Part shown: positions 46,867 to 54,509 of the stretch, in pieces
Numbering within the stretch: position 1 is the stretch's first letter
Layout: each line of letters opens with the position of its first letter
Source: Secundilactobacillus odoratitofui DSM 19909 = JCM 15043
GTDB lineage: Bacteria > Bacillota > Bacilli > Lactobacillales > Lactobacillaceae
Assembly: GCF_001434895.1 (NCBI RefSeq)
Contig: NZ_AZEE01000002.1
Coordinates: forward strand, 1-64,000
Direction of reading: 5' to 3'
Length of the DNA: 64,000 nt
Made by a program: the position numbers and the translations under genes
Notes under the pieces: model-generated
What the model saw: only the letters and a program-made list of their open reading frames with translations
Told to the model about the DNA's origin: nothing
Database searches by the model: none

Positions 46867-47081
46867 TGAAGCTGCAATGGTGCTGAAAGTCACGTTGGTG
46901 GAGTACAACTGAGCTTTCAAGGTCGCCGTTACATACAAATTGGTCGGGACGGATGGTTCGTCGCCACCGCCTCCCGAAGTTTTAGTGACACGCCCGCATC
47001 ACACGCCCCCACGCATGAATGAGACATTGTCGTTCCGTTTCAGCCGAATCATTACTGTTAGACGGCTCTTGTTCACGGTTT
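46818..47081 (-). ncRNA. Candidate non-coding RNA of about 264 nt
   Basis: A promoter-like pair TTGATA (47116-47111) and AATACA (47093-47088), 17 bases apart, precedes a GC-rich, hairpin-prone stretch. A strong terminator (46818-46866, AACCGCAC.GCGTT / AACGC.GTGCGGTT then TTTTTTG) ends it. No frame has both a ribosome site and coding character. It does not match SRP RNA, 6S, tmRNA or RNase P landmarks as far as can be judged by eye. A decayed gene is the alternative. Confidence 0.4.
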
Positions 47082-47206
47082 GAGAGTTGTATTAAAATTC
47101 CCCCGATTAATATCAACGTTATATAGCCTTATCAGAAATATTAAGCCCGAGTACTTCAATACCCTTTCATTATCTCGGTTCATTGTACAAAATTCAATGG
47201 GTGTAC

Positions 47207-47240
47207 TCTCCCAGTTTTTTCAATTTTTTTGAAAAAACTG
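47207..47240 (+). promoter_or_regulatory. TCTCCCA-T-tract palindrome upstream of the Mga-like gene
   Basis: TCTCCCA is followed by the palindrome CAGTTTTTTCAA/TTGAAAAAACTG. A closely similar block (TCTCCCATTTTTTTTAATTTTTTCAAAAAA, minus strand) occurs at 52223-52263. Shared regulatory site is inferred. Confidence 0.5.
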
Positions 47241-47351
47241 ACGATTTAACTTGGGCTGCAACTCTGATTTACGGGACAAACACGAGTATAATAAGGTATA
47301 ATTTAGAGTAGGAATAATTCGTACTTTAAATGATTGGGATGGCTGATTTAG

Positions 47352-48848
47352 ATGAACTACACTTTCTTATTAACTAAAAACGACTACATCTGCTACAGTA
47401 TTCTATCGTTGTTTACTCAGCAGACTAATCTGGTGTTGAACAAGGATGCGTTAGCTCAAGAACTGTCCCTTACAACTTACCAACTCAACAAATACTTCGA
47501 AAGCATCAACACTGATTTAGCGCTGATTGCCGGTAAGACACCTTGCTATATTGATGAACCCAATAAGGGTCAGTGGCAGGCACATGGATTAAACACCTAC
47601 TGCCTCCAAAAAGCAGCGTTGCTCTACCTCAATCGATCACCACTCTTCACCGCTTTGGAGTATCAATTCTTCTACGAAAACTTATACACCAAGAAGGAAT
47701 ACGTTGCCGCTAATTTCATGAGTAGCTCAGTATTTTATCGTTCCTTAGATTCACTCGAGGCGATTCTCAAAAAGCACGGCTTCTACCAAGCTAGCAGCTT
47801 GTATGCTGGCAAGGAATTTACGATTCGGCTACATCTATTCCAACTCTATTACACGATGTATAACAGTGTTTCGGATCCATTCGAAGCGCTGAACCCTTTG
47901 ATCAATGACCTGATTGAAGCCATTCAAGCTGGCTTACCTGATCAACTGGATCCGACTCAAGAAACAAAGTTGTCAACTTTTTTGCGAATTTGGTTATTGC
48001 GCCAGTTAGATAAGCATCCAATCAGTCATCATCAGCGGCTGCAAGTTGAACCGGACGAGCGTAATCAAGCCATGCTGTCACGTTTACAAACGTTATTAGC
48101 TGATCAACTCACATTGAGCAATGATGAATTTAACTATCTTTACAGTTTTCTCATCGCCCAGGGTTATCTCGGCAGTGAACAGATGCATGCTTTATCTGCC
48201 GGGATTCCGGCTATTGACGAGTTAACGAACCAGTTTTTAACCGAAATTCGTTCTAGCAACGTCTTATTGGCAACCAATTTTGTTAATGACCAGTTGCTTG
48301 AAGATAGCTTGCTGAGCATTCACTTTCAGTTCACAACTTTTTACATTGAGCCAACAACGTTCATCAATCCTGAACAAGTGCAATTCTTTGCCGAACTTTA
48401 TCCCGCCTTTGACGTTGCGGTTTCACACAATATCACGAAGCTCCAACGCCGGGAAGATCTACGTTTGACTCAGAAAATGGCTGTTAACTTGTACTTTAGT
48501 TACATGTTCGCCTTGATCAACTCGATTCCACCTGAACTGATGCGCGACCAGGTTCATATCTGCGTCGACTTCTCTCAAGGAACGCTTTACACCAATTATG
48601 TCATTCAATCACTGGACGCATTTAATCACGCCCACATCATTATCGATCCACACTTAACGCCGGAAACGGATATTTATATTTCTGATTTTCATTCACCGAA
48701 AGTCGATCGCACCCAAGTTATCTGGCAAGATCCGCCAACTCCGGTTGATTGGTCTAACTTGGCCGACTTAATCTTAGATACCAAACGGGACAAGTTACCA
48801 CAACTTTTCCCAGAACAGAAAGGAAGTGACGTTGATGACACGCAATAA
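47352..48848 (+). CDS. Mga-like transcriptional regulator of surface protein
   Basis: A 498-residue cytosolic protein. The N-terminus (about 10-60) has a winged-helix segment (LNKDALAQELSLTTYQLNKYFESIN), and residues 80-180 fit an Mga-type second HTH (FFYENLYTKKEYVAANFMSSSVFYRSLDSL). Helical PRD-like regions follow, and the C-terminal 100 residues look like an EIIB-like fold (VHICVDFSQGTLYTNYV). Length is that of Mga/AtxA regulators. It overlaps the surface-protein gene by 14 bases, so the two are coupled, as in loci where Mga controls adhesins. No conventional strong ribosome site was found before ATG 47352. Confidence 0.8.
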   Translation: MNYTFLLTKNDYICYSILSLFTQQTNLVLNKDALAQELSLTTYQLNKYFESINTDLALIAGKTPCYIDEPNKGQWQAHGLNTYCLQKAALLYLNRSPLFTALEYQFFYENLYTKKEYVAANFMSSSVFYRSLDSLEAILKKHGFYQASSLYAGKEFTIRLHLFQLYYTMYNSVSDPFEALNPLINDLIEAIQAGLPDQLDPTQETKLSTFLRIWLLRQLDKHPISHHQRLQVEPDERNQAMLSRLQTLLADQLTLSNDEFNYLYSFLIAQGYLGSEQMHALSAGIPAIDELTNQFLTEIRSSNVLLATNFVNDQLLEDSLLSIHFQFTTFYIEPTTFINPEQVQFFAELYPAFDVAVSHNITKLQRREDLRLTQKMAVNLYFSYMFALINSIPPELMRDQVHICVDFSQGTLYTNYVIQSLDAFNHAHIIIDPHLTPETDIYISDFHSPKVDRTQVIWQDPPTPVDWSNLADLILDTKRDKLPQLFPEQKGSDVDDTQ

Positions 48849-51039
48849 TAAAACCCAAACCAAATGGCTCGCTGCCTGTTTATTCTCTGCCACCGTATTA
48901 GCTGGTTTACAGCTTCAGATGGCACCAGTATCAGCCAACACAATCACGACTACGGTCACAACAACTAATACCAATACGAATAATAACAATGGCGTGCTGT
49001 CTGGCATCGTTACGGGTTCATTTGCTCACAATCCTGGTGGTAGCACCACGACAACCTCATCAACGTCGTCTAACTCTGGCACCTCAACAGAGACTTCCGG
49101 TGCTGGTGTGACTTCTGCCGTCGCTTCTGGCGCAGCTAGTGGCTCATCCAGCACAGCCGTTTCATCAGAAACACAGTCATCAAGTGTTTCTGCATCCACT
49201 GACAACACCAGCTCAGCAACTACAAATTGGTTCTCTGGTGCTACCTCGGGGGTTAATGTCAGCGCTTCTTCAAGCACTCCTGCCACGACAAGTGATCTTG
49301 CTTCGGTTGTGACATCAACTAATGCCGATTCTTCAGCTCAAAGTGCTTTTGCAACTAGCAATGCATCTACCACCAGTAATGCCAGTTACCAGGCTTCGCT
49401 ATCTGCTAGCTATGAAACTTCGAGCAGCAATACTAGTGCGATTTCCAGCTTAACCAGCAGCGAAGTGATGAGTAGTATTTTGTCTTCACTTAGTGCTGCC
49501 AGCAATAGTGCTACATCATCAATCATGTCAGATCAAAGCACTACGAGTAGTTTGGTTAGCAACGTTGCTTCAGCATCAAGCGAAGCGGAAGTTACCGCGA
49601 CAACTGGCGAATTGATTATTCACCGAGTAAACGGTTTGACACAGCAAACATTGAGTAGCACTCAACTGACTGTTCCGGTTGGTCCTGTCACAGCTGATAG
49701 TGCGACCTACGTTTCACAATTAACTGGTTATGGTTATGTTGGTGATTTGGCAACCGAATTACCAACAACCTTTACGACTGGTGTCCAATCAGTCACTCTG
49801 ACTTACATGCCACTTTCTGCCATTGTTGTGCGCTACGTGGATGCAACTGATCCAACTCACGTGCTTTGGACTTATACGCTGCCAACTAATTACGCGACGC
49901 TTGGTCAAACCTATCAAACAAACTATACTGACCTACCATTCAGCGGTTACCAATACGTCTATGCAACAAGTAACGCCACCGGAACAATTCGTCAGACTGT
50001 TCAATCTTTGACGAATGCTAACTCAGTGGTCGTGACTTACTATTACAAGCCAACCAGTTCAACAAGTCAGGTTGATACGTCGAGCTGGCAGTTGACGACT
50101 GCTACGACACAAGTCACCGGTAGTTCCGCGTACAGCATCGGTGTGTCACTCACGACTGATCAATCTACTTCTACGCTGATTGGCAGCATTGGCCCCGTTG
50201 TTTTAACGGGCAATTCTGCGACTGACGTGTCGAATCCAGCAACTACGACCGGAGAACTGAAAACAAACGCTGCAACTGACACCACAACGACAACCAGCGA
50301 GGCTGACTCAACTAATATTCACTTTGTAACATCACTTGGAACCGAAGTTGGTCAAACCACTGTAACGGGTCAAACTGGCACTCGTGTCAACGATGCGCTC
50401 AACCCGACACTGACTGATCTCCGTCAACAAGGTTACGTGGTCTTAAACAACGGCGTGTCACCGACCCAACACTTTGGTAATACTGAAACAGATTACACAG
50501 TCAAAGTGTCAAAGCCCGACACCAGCGCTAATCCGTTTAAGCGCCCAACCATGCCACTTGTCGCACAGTTAGGCAACGCCTCTACATCCGTTAGCGTTAC
50601 TCATGATGTCACCAGCAACGAACTTGGACAGTCGCCTGCAGCTGCTTTAAATAACCTTTCGGCTTCTGGTCAAAACGCGACCCGATCAACCACGTCAACA
50701 GATCAGCCGACTAATTCAACGCAAACAAACCAACCTGCTAGTGCTCAATCTACTAATCAGCAAAGTAACAGTAATAACAGCACGAATCACGCTACAAACT
50801 CAAACAACAACACGACTAACGCTGCGCAACAACAGCAAAATATCGCCAAGAAAGCGACGACCAAGACGGCACTCGACAACCAACAAAGTGAACAAATTCA
50901 CCGAGACGCGGTTGCTAACGATGGTCAGTCACACGGTTCTGGTAGCGCAATTGGTGGCGGTGGCAGTAACCCTGTCACTGGCTTGGCAGCCTACTTTATT
51001 AGTCTGAACGGCAAAATTAACTTAGGTGCGCGAAATTAG
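48835..51039 (+). CDS. Ser/Thr-rich MucBP-like secreted surface protein
   Basis: A 734-residue exported protein. A signal peptide (KWLAACLFSATVLAGL ... VSA-N) is followed by a low-complexity Ser/Thr/Ala region to about residue 255. Then come MucBP-like beta modules (GELIIHRVNG, AIVVRYVDATDP with QTYQTNYTDLPFSGYQYV, and a third IHFVTSLGTEVGQ). A long Gln/Asn/Thr-rich stretch ends in GGGGSNPVTGLAAYFIS. NPVTG looks like a decayed LPxTG-type signal, but the membrane helix and basic tail are incomplete. ATG 48835 follows AAAGGAAG and lies inside the regulator's end. Adhesion role is inferred from domains. Confidence 0.85.
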   Translation: MTRNNKTQTKWLAACLFSATVLAGLQLQMAPVSANTITTTVTTTNTNTNNNNGVLSGIVTGSFAHNPGGSTTTTSSTSSNSGTSTETSGAGVTSAVASGAASGSSSTAVSSETQSSSVSASTDNTSSATTNWFSGATSGVNVSASSSTPATTSDLASVVTSTNADSSAQSAFATSNASTTSNASYQASLSASYETSSSNTSAISSLTSSEVMSSILSSLSAASNSATSSIMSDQSTTSSLVSNVASASSEAEVTATTGELIIHRVNGLTQQTLSSTQLTVPVGPVTADSATYVSQLTGYGYVGDLATELPTTFTTGVQSVTLTYMPLSAIVVRYVDATDPTHVLWTYTLPTNYATLGQTYQTNYTDLPFSGYQYVYATSNATGTIRQTVQSLTNANSVVVTYYYKPTSSTSQVDTSSWQLTTATTQVTGSSAYSIGVSLTTDQSTSTLIGSIGPVVLTGNSATDVSNPATTTGELKTNAATDTTTTTSEADSTNIHFVTSLGTEVGQTTVTGQTGTRVNDALNPTLTDLRQQGYVVLNNGVSPTQHFGNTETDYTVKVSKPDTSANPFKRPTMPLVAQLGNASTSVSVTHDVTSNELGQSPAAALNNLSASGQNATRSTTSTDQPTNSTQTNQPASAQSTNQQSNSNNSTNHATNSNNNTTNAAQQQQNIAKKATTKTALDNQQSEQIHRDAVANDGQSHGSGSAIGGGGSNPVTGLAAYFISLNGKINLGARN

Positions 51040-51062
51040 CGATTTTTAATCGCTTTTTTGGC
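51039..51062 (+). terminator. Terminator after the surface-protein gene
   Basis: AGCGATTTTTAATCGCT is followed by TTTTTGG; it overlaps the stop codon. Confidence 0.8.
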
Positions 51063-51244
51063 GACTTCTCGAATCCAAATCTGAATCCCTTCTCAAGGAA
51101 CAATATTTATATCAATCTACTGAGGTAGAAACGTCACAAACAGACAAACGTGTATCTAACTATTGGGTCCACCGATATTTAGTCTTTTACTGAACATCTG
51201 CAATCAGTGATAATATACCGTAAGTCTTCGCTTGCTAGATGTAA

Positions 51245-51314
51245 ACCAAAAACACATCAATGTTTTCAACTCCAACGGCCCCCCGTTAGCTGAAAACATT
51301 GATGTGTTTTTGGT
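51245..51314. terminator. Perfect 24-bp hairpin after the AP2-domain gene
   Basis: Bases 51245-51268 and 51291-51314 are exact inverted repeats with A and T runs inside the arms and a GC-rich loop. It can terminate both strands. Confidence 0.88.
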
Positions 51315-51325
51315 TAAATACTTTC

Positions 51326-51820
51326 TTATGCGTTAACCCGCTTTTCTTCGCGTGCCAACAATGGTCCAAGGTATTGATCAACCGCTTTCTCACGCGCTTC
51401 AACTGCATCGTCAAATCTCACAAAACTGTGATTTAAAACGAGCGTCCCTCTAACCATCAAGCGCGCAACCCAGTGCTTCGAACGCGTATCAAAGGAAACG
51501 CCAGCAACGCCAGAATGGTTATTCTTACGTCGGTTGAGCACTGAAATTAGGCTGGTGCCTTCGACTTGTCGTAGGTTACTCACGTTACCACGGTGGGCTA
51601 ATAACTTGTTATTAGTCTGCATGACTTCGCGACCACGATCACGTCTCAAACATCCACAACTCTTCGTGCTCCCACTACGTAGCAGGTAACCATCGACAAC
51701 AACCTCTTTGCCGCAATCACAGTGGCAACGCCACATTGCGTTACCGTTCTTGTTTTTACCAGCAAAGCCAACTACCGTTAGTCGGGAAAAACGTTTATTT
51801 GTTAAGTCTATTCGTCTCAT
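51326..51820 (-). CDS. AP2-domain protein with N-terminal zinc motif
   Basis: A 164-residue protein. The N-terminal part has a treble-clef-like cysteine set in WRCHCDCGKEV and KSCGCLRRD. The C-terminal part (NHSGVAGVSFDTRSKHW ... RFDDAVEAREKA) is an AP2/ERF-like DNA-binding module. This combination is common in phage- and homing-endonuclease-associated proteins; no HNH nuclease residues are seen. ATG 51820 has AGGAG nine bases before. It is 15 bases after the small membrane-protein gene. Mobile origin is likely, function unknown. Confidence 0.82.
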   Translation of the reverse strand: MRRIDLTNKRFSRLTVVGFAGKNKNGNAMWRCHCDCGKEVVVDGYLLRSGSTKSCGCLRRDRGREVMQTNNKLLAHRGNVSNLRQVEGTSLISVLNRRKNNHSGVAGVSFDTRSKHWVARLMVRGTLVLNHSFVRFDDAVEAREKAVDQYLGPLLAREEKRVNA

Positions 51821-51835
51821 CGTTAATCGCTCCTA

Positions 51836-52123
51836 TCATCGTTGTGCTGACGCTGATTGCGTCGCCCGTTGTGTTTGTTTTCTAGCCGTCTTCTTTTGTC
51901 GAGGATGACGGGTTCGATAAGCATCAAGTTCAAACAATCCGAGTAAGCTGAGTAGTAGTCCTAAACCAATAAATACGGCTTCAGTTAGGTCGTCGGTGTT
52001 TTGAGTCAGGTTCGTCGTTGCAGCCTGAACAGTTGTTGGTAATTGCGTGATGCCAAAACTAAATGCTGCACCTAACGATACCCAAACATAGCCGACTTTA
52101 GACCTTAATCGTGTCGTCTGCAT
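51836..52123 (-). CDS. Small exported membrane protein
   Basis: A 95-residue protein with a signal peptide (KVGYVWVSLGAAFSFGITQL, cleavage near VQA), a short exposed Thr/Asn-rich segment, one transmembrane helix (EAVFIGLGLLLSLLGLF) and a highly basic tail rich in Arg, Lys and Gln. It resembles the C-terminal anchor of a wall protein but has no LPxTG. ATG 52123 has GGAGGGGG. It is co-transcribed with the AP2-domain gene. Confidence 0.75.
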   Translation of the reverse strand: MQTTRLRSKVGYVWVSLGAAFSFGITQLPTTVQAATTNLTQNTDDLTEAVFIGLGLLLSLLGLFELDAYRTRHPRQKKTARKQTQRATQSASAQR

Positions 52124-52222
52124 AGTCACTCAGCCCCCTCCAAAGATTGTTTGATGCGCTTTTCTTTACACTCTTTATATTACGCTGAAACCCTTTAAAA
52201 TCAACGGTTTTCGGCCGGTTAC

Positions 52223-52263
52223 GTCTCCCACTTTTTTTGAAAAAATTAAAAAAAATGGGAGAC
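52223..52263 (-). promoter_or_regulatory. Second TCTCCCA-T-tract palindrome
   Basis: GTCTCCCA...TGGGAGAC arms surround an A/T-only core. It sits 100 bases upstream of the small membrane-protein gene and resembles the site at 47207-47240. Confidence 0.5.
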
Positions 52264-52355
52264 CAAGCGTGGAGAACTTTGGTTAATGCCGTAATAGCCA
52301 TGTTTCTCCCGTGATGGTGTTTTTGTATACGCCTTACTTCGACCATTCGAGACAA

Positions 52356-52393
52356 AAAACGACCCAACACTATGATAGCCGTTGAGTCGTTTT
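52356..52393 (-). terminator. Terminator after the metalloprotease gene
   Basis: On the minus strand AAACGACTCAAC pairs with GTTGGGTCGTTT and is followed by a T-run. Confidence 0.85.
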
Positions 52394-52405
52394 ATAATGC
52401 CTTGA

Positions 52406-53170
52406 TTAATCTGCTAATATCACCGCCAACTTACCGCGGCTGATATCCGTTTTACTAAGCGGGTTCGCCCAAATATTGGCCGATGTCACGTCATCATAAT
52501 GATAAATATCCGAGAACCCAATGCCCGCATACATTAAATCAGCAGGATTCTTAGAGTGTGACAGCCCTAAGCTATGACCAAATTCATGCGCCAAAATCCG
52601 TGAATACTCAACTTGACGTGCTACATCAGTGGTAGTGTCATCAATTGAACTCTTCACTAAATCGATTTGATTGCCATTTTGACGAGCATAATTTAGCTTC
52701 ATATATTTATTGATATCTAGCCATTCATGATTAAAGAACGGCTGTGAAACCTCTACAGACTGGCTGGTAGGCCGCCACCAAGCAATCTGCTCACCATCAC
52801 CGGCACTACTAGCAGAAGTCAGTTTAATTGTCAGTGTGTGGTGTTTTTTGGTTCCCGTTACAAAAACGGTTTGGCCAAGCTGACTGTTCCAATCTCTCAT
52901 GGCAACCTTAATTGACTTCGTTAGCCCTTTTGTACGAGTCTGATCGTACACCCAAATTTTGGTGTGATTATCAAAAGCGGTCTGATAGCCCTGATCAATC
53001 CCGTACGTCGCCATCAACTCATCTTCGTGTAGTTGATAGTAACTCGCAGTGTGCGCTAGAACACGCTTGGTAGGAGTCGGTGTCCGCTTGCTTTTGGCGG
53101 CCGCTGTCGTAGGACCAGCGACAGCCGTAACTGCTAAAACCGTTGTGAGTAAAATCATCCAGCGACGCAT
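52406..53170 (-). CDS. Exported matrixin-like zinc metalloprotease (paralogue 1)
   Basis: A 254-residue secreted protein. A signal peptide (MILLTTVLAVTAVAGPTTAAA) is followed by a pro-like region, then a metzincin domain. The zinc site is ILAHEFGHSLGLSHS (HExxHxxGxxH), and LMYAG downstream supplies the Met-turn. DWNSQLGQTVFVTGT is shared with the second copy at 61247. ATG 53170 follows GGAGGG; an ATG two codons earlier is inside that site. It is 49 bases after the esterase gene, probably one transcript. Substrate unknown. Confidence 0.85.
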   Translation of the reverse strand: MRRWMILLTTVLAVTAVAGPTTAAAKSKRTPTPTKRVLAHTASYYQLHEDELMATYGIDQGYQTAFDNHTKIWVYDQTRTKGLTKSIKVAMRDWNSQLGQTVFVTGTKKHHTLTIKLTSASSAGDGEQIAWWRPTSQSVEVSQPFFNHEWLDINKYMKLNYARQNGNQIDLVKSSIDDTTTDVARQVEYSRILAHEFGHSLGLSHSKNPADLMYAGIGFSDIYHYDDVTSANIWANPLSKTDISRGKLAVILAD

Positions 53171-53219
53171 AATCATCCCTCCATTTCGATGTCATCAGTG
53201 TGTCCTTCACCAGAGTTAA

Positions 53220-53984
53220 TCAGTCGGCCTCATCAATAATTGGAAGTGTCTGAGTCAAAAAAGTTGCGATATCCGTAGCTAATTGACGCCCAGCTGGACT
53301 GTATGTCATCACGTGGGGCGCATCTGGATAGCTGTGATAGGTAACGGGTGCACTTGGTGCCAAGTAGTCAGCCAACTGACGGCCAATCGTTCGATCCAAA
53401 AGTTCGTCGGCCTCAGCCTGGGCAATAAAGACGGGCTTGGTTAACCCGTTGATTGCATCATGCACAGGGATCGTATATTCAGAAATCGCCGTTAGCATCT
53501 CACTGATGTGGTGCGTCAAAAAAGCCATTTTCGGTTCAATCTCGTTTTGGGGTAACTTCAACTTCTGATACCAAGCCAGACATTCCTGCAAAAAGCGGTC
53601 AGCAACGCGACTCTTATCCACTGGAAACAGTGGTGTATCAATCGTGCCGCCCGCCACAACCTCATCAAACTTGGCCAGTGCCTTCATTGCGAATAATCCA
53701 CCAAGTGATTCGCCAAAAATAGCGATTTGATGGTGACCATCAACTTCAAGCTGGTGAATGGCCGCAATGGTATCCTGCCACCATTGTTCCGGTCGTCCTT
53801 GCATAAAAATCTGCTTAGGGTCTGCGGTCCCATGACCGGTAAACATCGGTCCCATCACGGTATAGCCTTGCTTTTGCAGACTTCTACCGAGCACTCGAAC
53901 ATCGGTCGGGGTGCCAGAGAAAGTGTGTAATAAAATAACAGCGGGTTGGCCGCCCTTAAAATAAAATGGTTCTGGAAGTGCCAT
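53220..53984 (-). CDS. Alpha/beta-hydrolase, carboxylesterase-like
   Basis: A 254-residue cytosolic serine hydrolase. The nucleophile elbow is FGESLGGLFA, the acid is in AQAEADELLD, and the histidine in YPDAPHVMTY. HTFSGTPTDVRVLGRSL supplies the oxyanion-hole region. Pattern and length resemble Est30-type carboxylesterases and monoacylglycerol lipases. ATG 53984 has GGTGAGG. First gene of a two-gene unit with the metalloprotease. Confidence 0.87.
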   Translation of the reverse strand: MALPEPFYFKGGQPAVILLHTFSGTPTDVRVLGRSLQKQGYTVMGPMFTGHGTADPKQIFMQGRPEQWWQDTIAAIHQLEVDGHHQIAIFGESLGGLFAMKALAKFDEVVAGGTIDTPLFPVDKSRVADRFLQECLAWYQKLKLPQNEIEPKMAFLTHHISEMLTAISEYTIPVHDAINGLTKPVFIAQAEADELLDRTIGRQLADYLAPSAPVTYHSYPDAPHVMTYSPAGRQLATDIATFLTQTLPIIDEAD

Positions 53985-54224
53985 GCGCCTCACCACCTTT
54001 CAAAAATTGATATCGTTTTCACCTTCTATTTTACACTAAAATCAGTGAAAAAGAAGCTGGTGTGCACTTGAAATCGATGGGCTTAATCCGAGTTTTCCCG
54101 TCTTATTGACGCTAAGATTAATAGCGTGCGGGCCCGTTACATCAGAGATTAATTCAGTTTTAAAATTTAAATTACAATTAACTTAGTATCATAATCTGTA
54201 ATAGCCATTGTGCGATCTATATTC
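53985..54224. other. Intergenic region upstream of the esterase
   Basis: AT-rich; it must hold the esterase promoter. No clear gene or structured element is seen before cloverleaf element 10. Confidence 0.4.
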
Positions 54225-54400
54225 AGCCGGAGGTAGGCTGTCAGGGTCGTGACCTGCAGCGGAACGACTGGACACAGTCGGGGACGAATTGAAGACATAC
54301 AACGGGCTTTGGTATGTCTTCAATTCGAGGCTCGAGACCGATTTTTGGCTCGAACCGGCCCCACAGCAGGTCACGACCTTGACGGACTACTGTAGGCGAC
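54225..54400 (-). repeat. Cloverleaf repeat element 10 (subfamily A)
   Basis: The outer stem 54239-54254 / 54369-54384 pairs throughout with two G-T wobbles. Read on the minus strand, hairpin 1 is GGTTCGAG/CTCGAGCC, hairpin 2 GAATTGAAG/CTTCAATTC and hairpin 3 CGACTG/CAGTCG. No partner element adjoins it. Confidence 0.86.
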
Positions 54401-54429
54401 ATCATATCCAAACATTTCTAATGATACAG

Positions 54430-54469
54430 AAAAGCGATGACTCTCATTTAAAGAATCATCGCTTTTTAA
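54430..54469 (-). terminator. Terminator after the hydroxyacid dehydrogenase gene
   Basis: AAAAGCGATGA pairs with TCATCGCTTTT with A/T flanks; ends the aminotransferase operon. Confidence 0.82.
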
Positions 54470-54509
54470 TTCAATTTAAAATAATTTCGGTCATAAACCT
54501 AGCTTCGTA

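Noticed and set aside
46820-47000. Minus-strand frame reading SGGGGDEPSVPTNLYV...
   Set aside because: It has phage-like flavour, but there is no start or ribosome site and it ends inside a strong terminator stem; treated as non-coding or decayed.
46870-47080. T-box riboswitch
   Set aside because: The TGGNACCGCG core is absent and no gene follows the terminator; only a faint resemblance remains.
48851-51010. Frameshift as explanation for the missing LPxTG anchor
   Set aside because: The other frames after the C-terminus show no hydrophobic anchor, and a terminator overlaps the stop codon.
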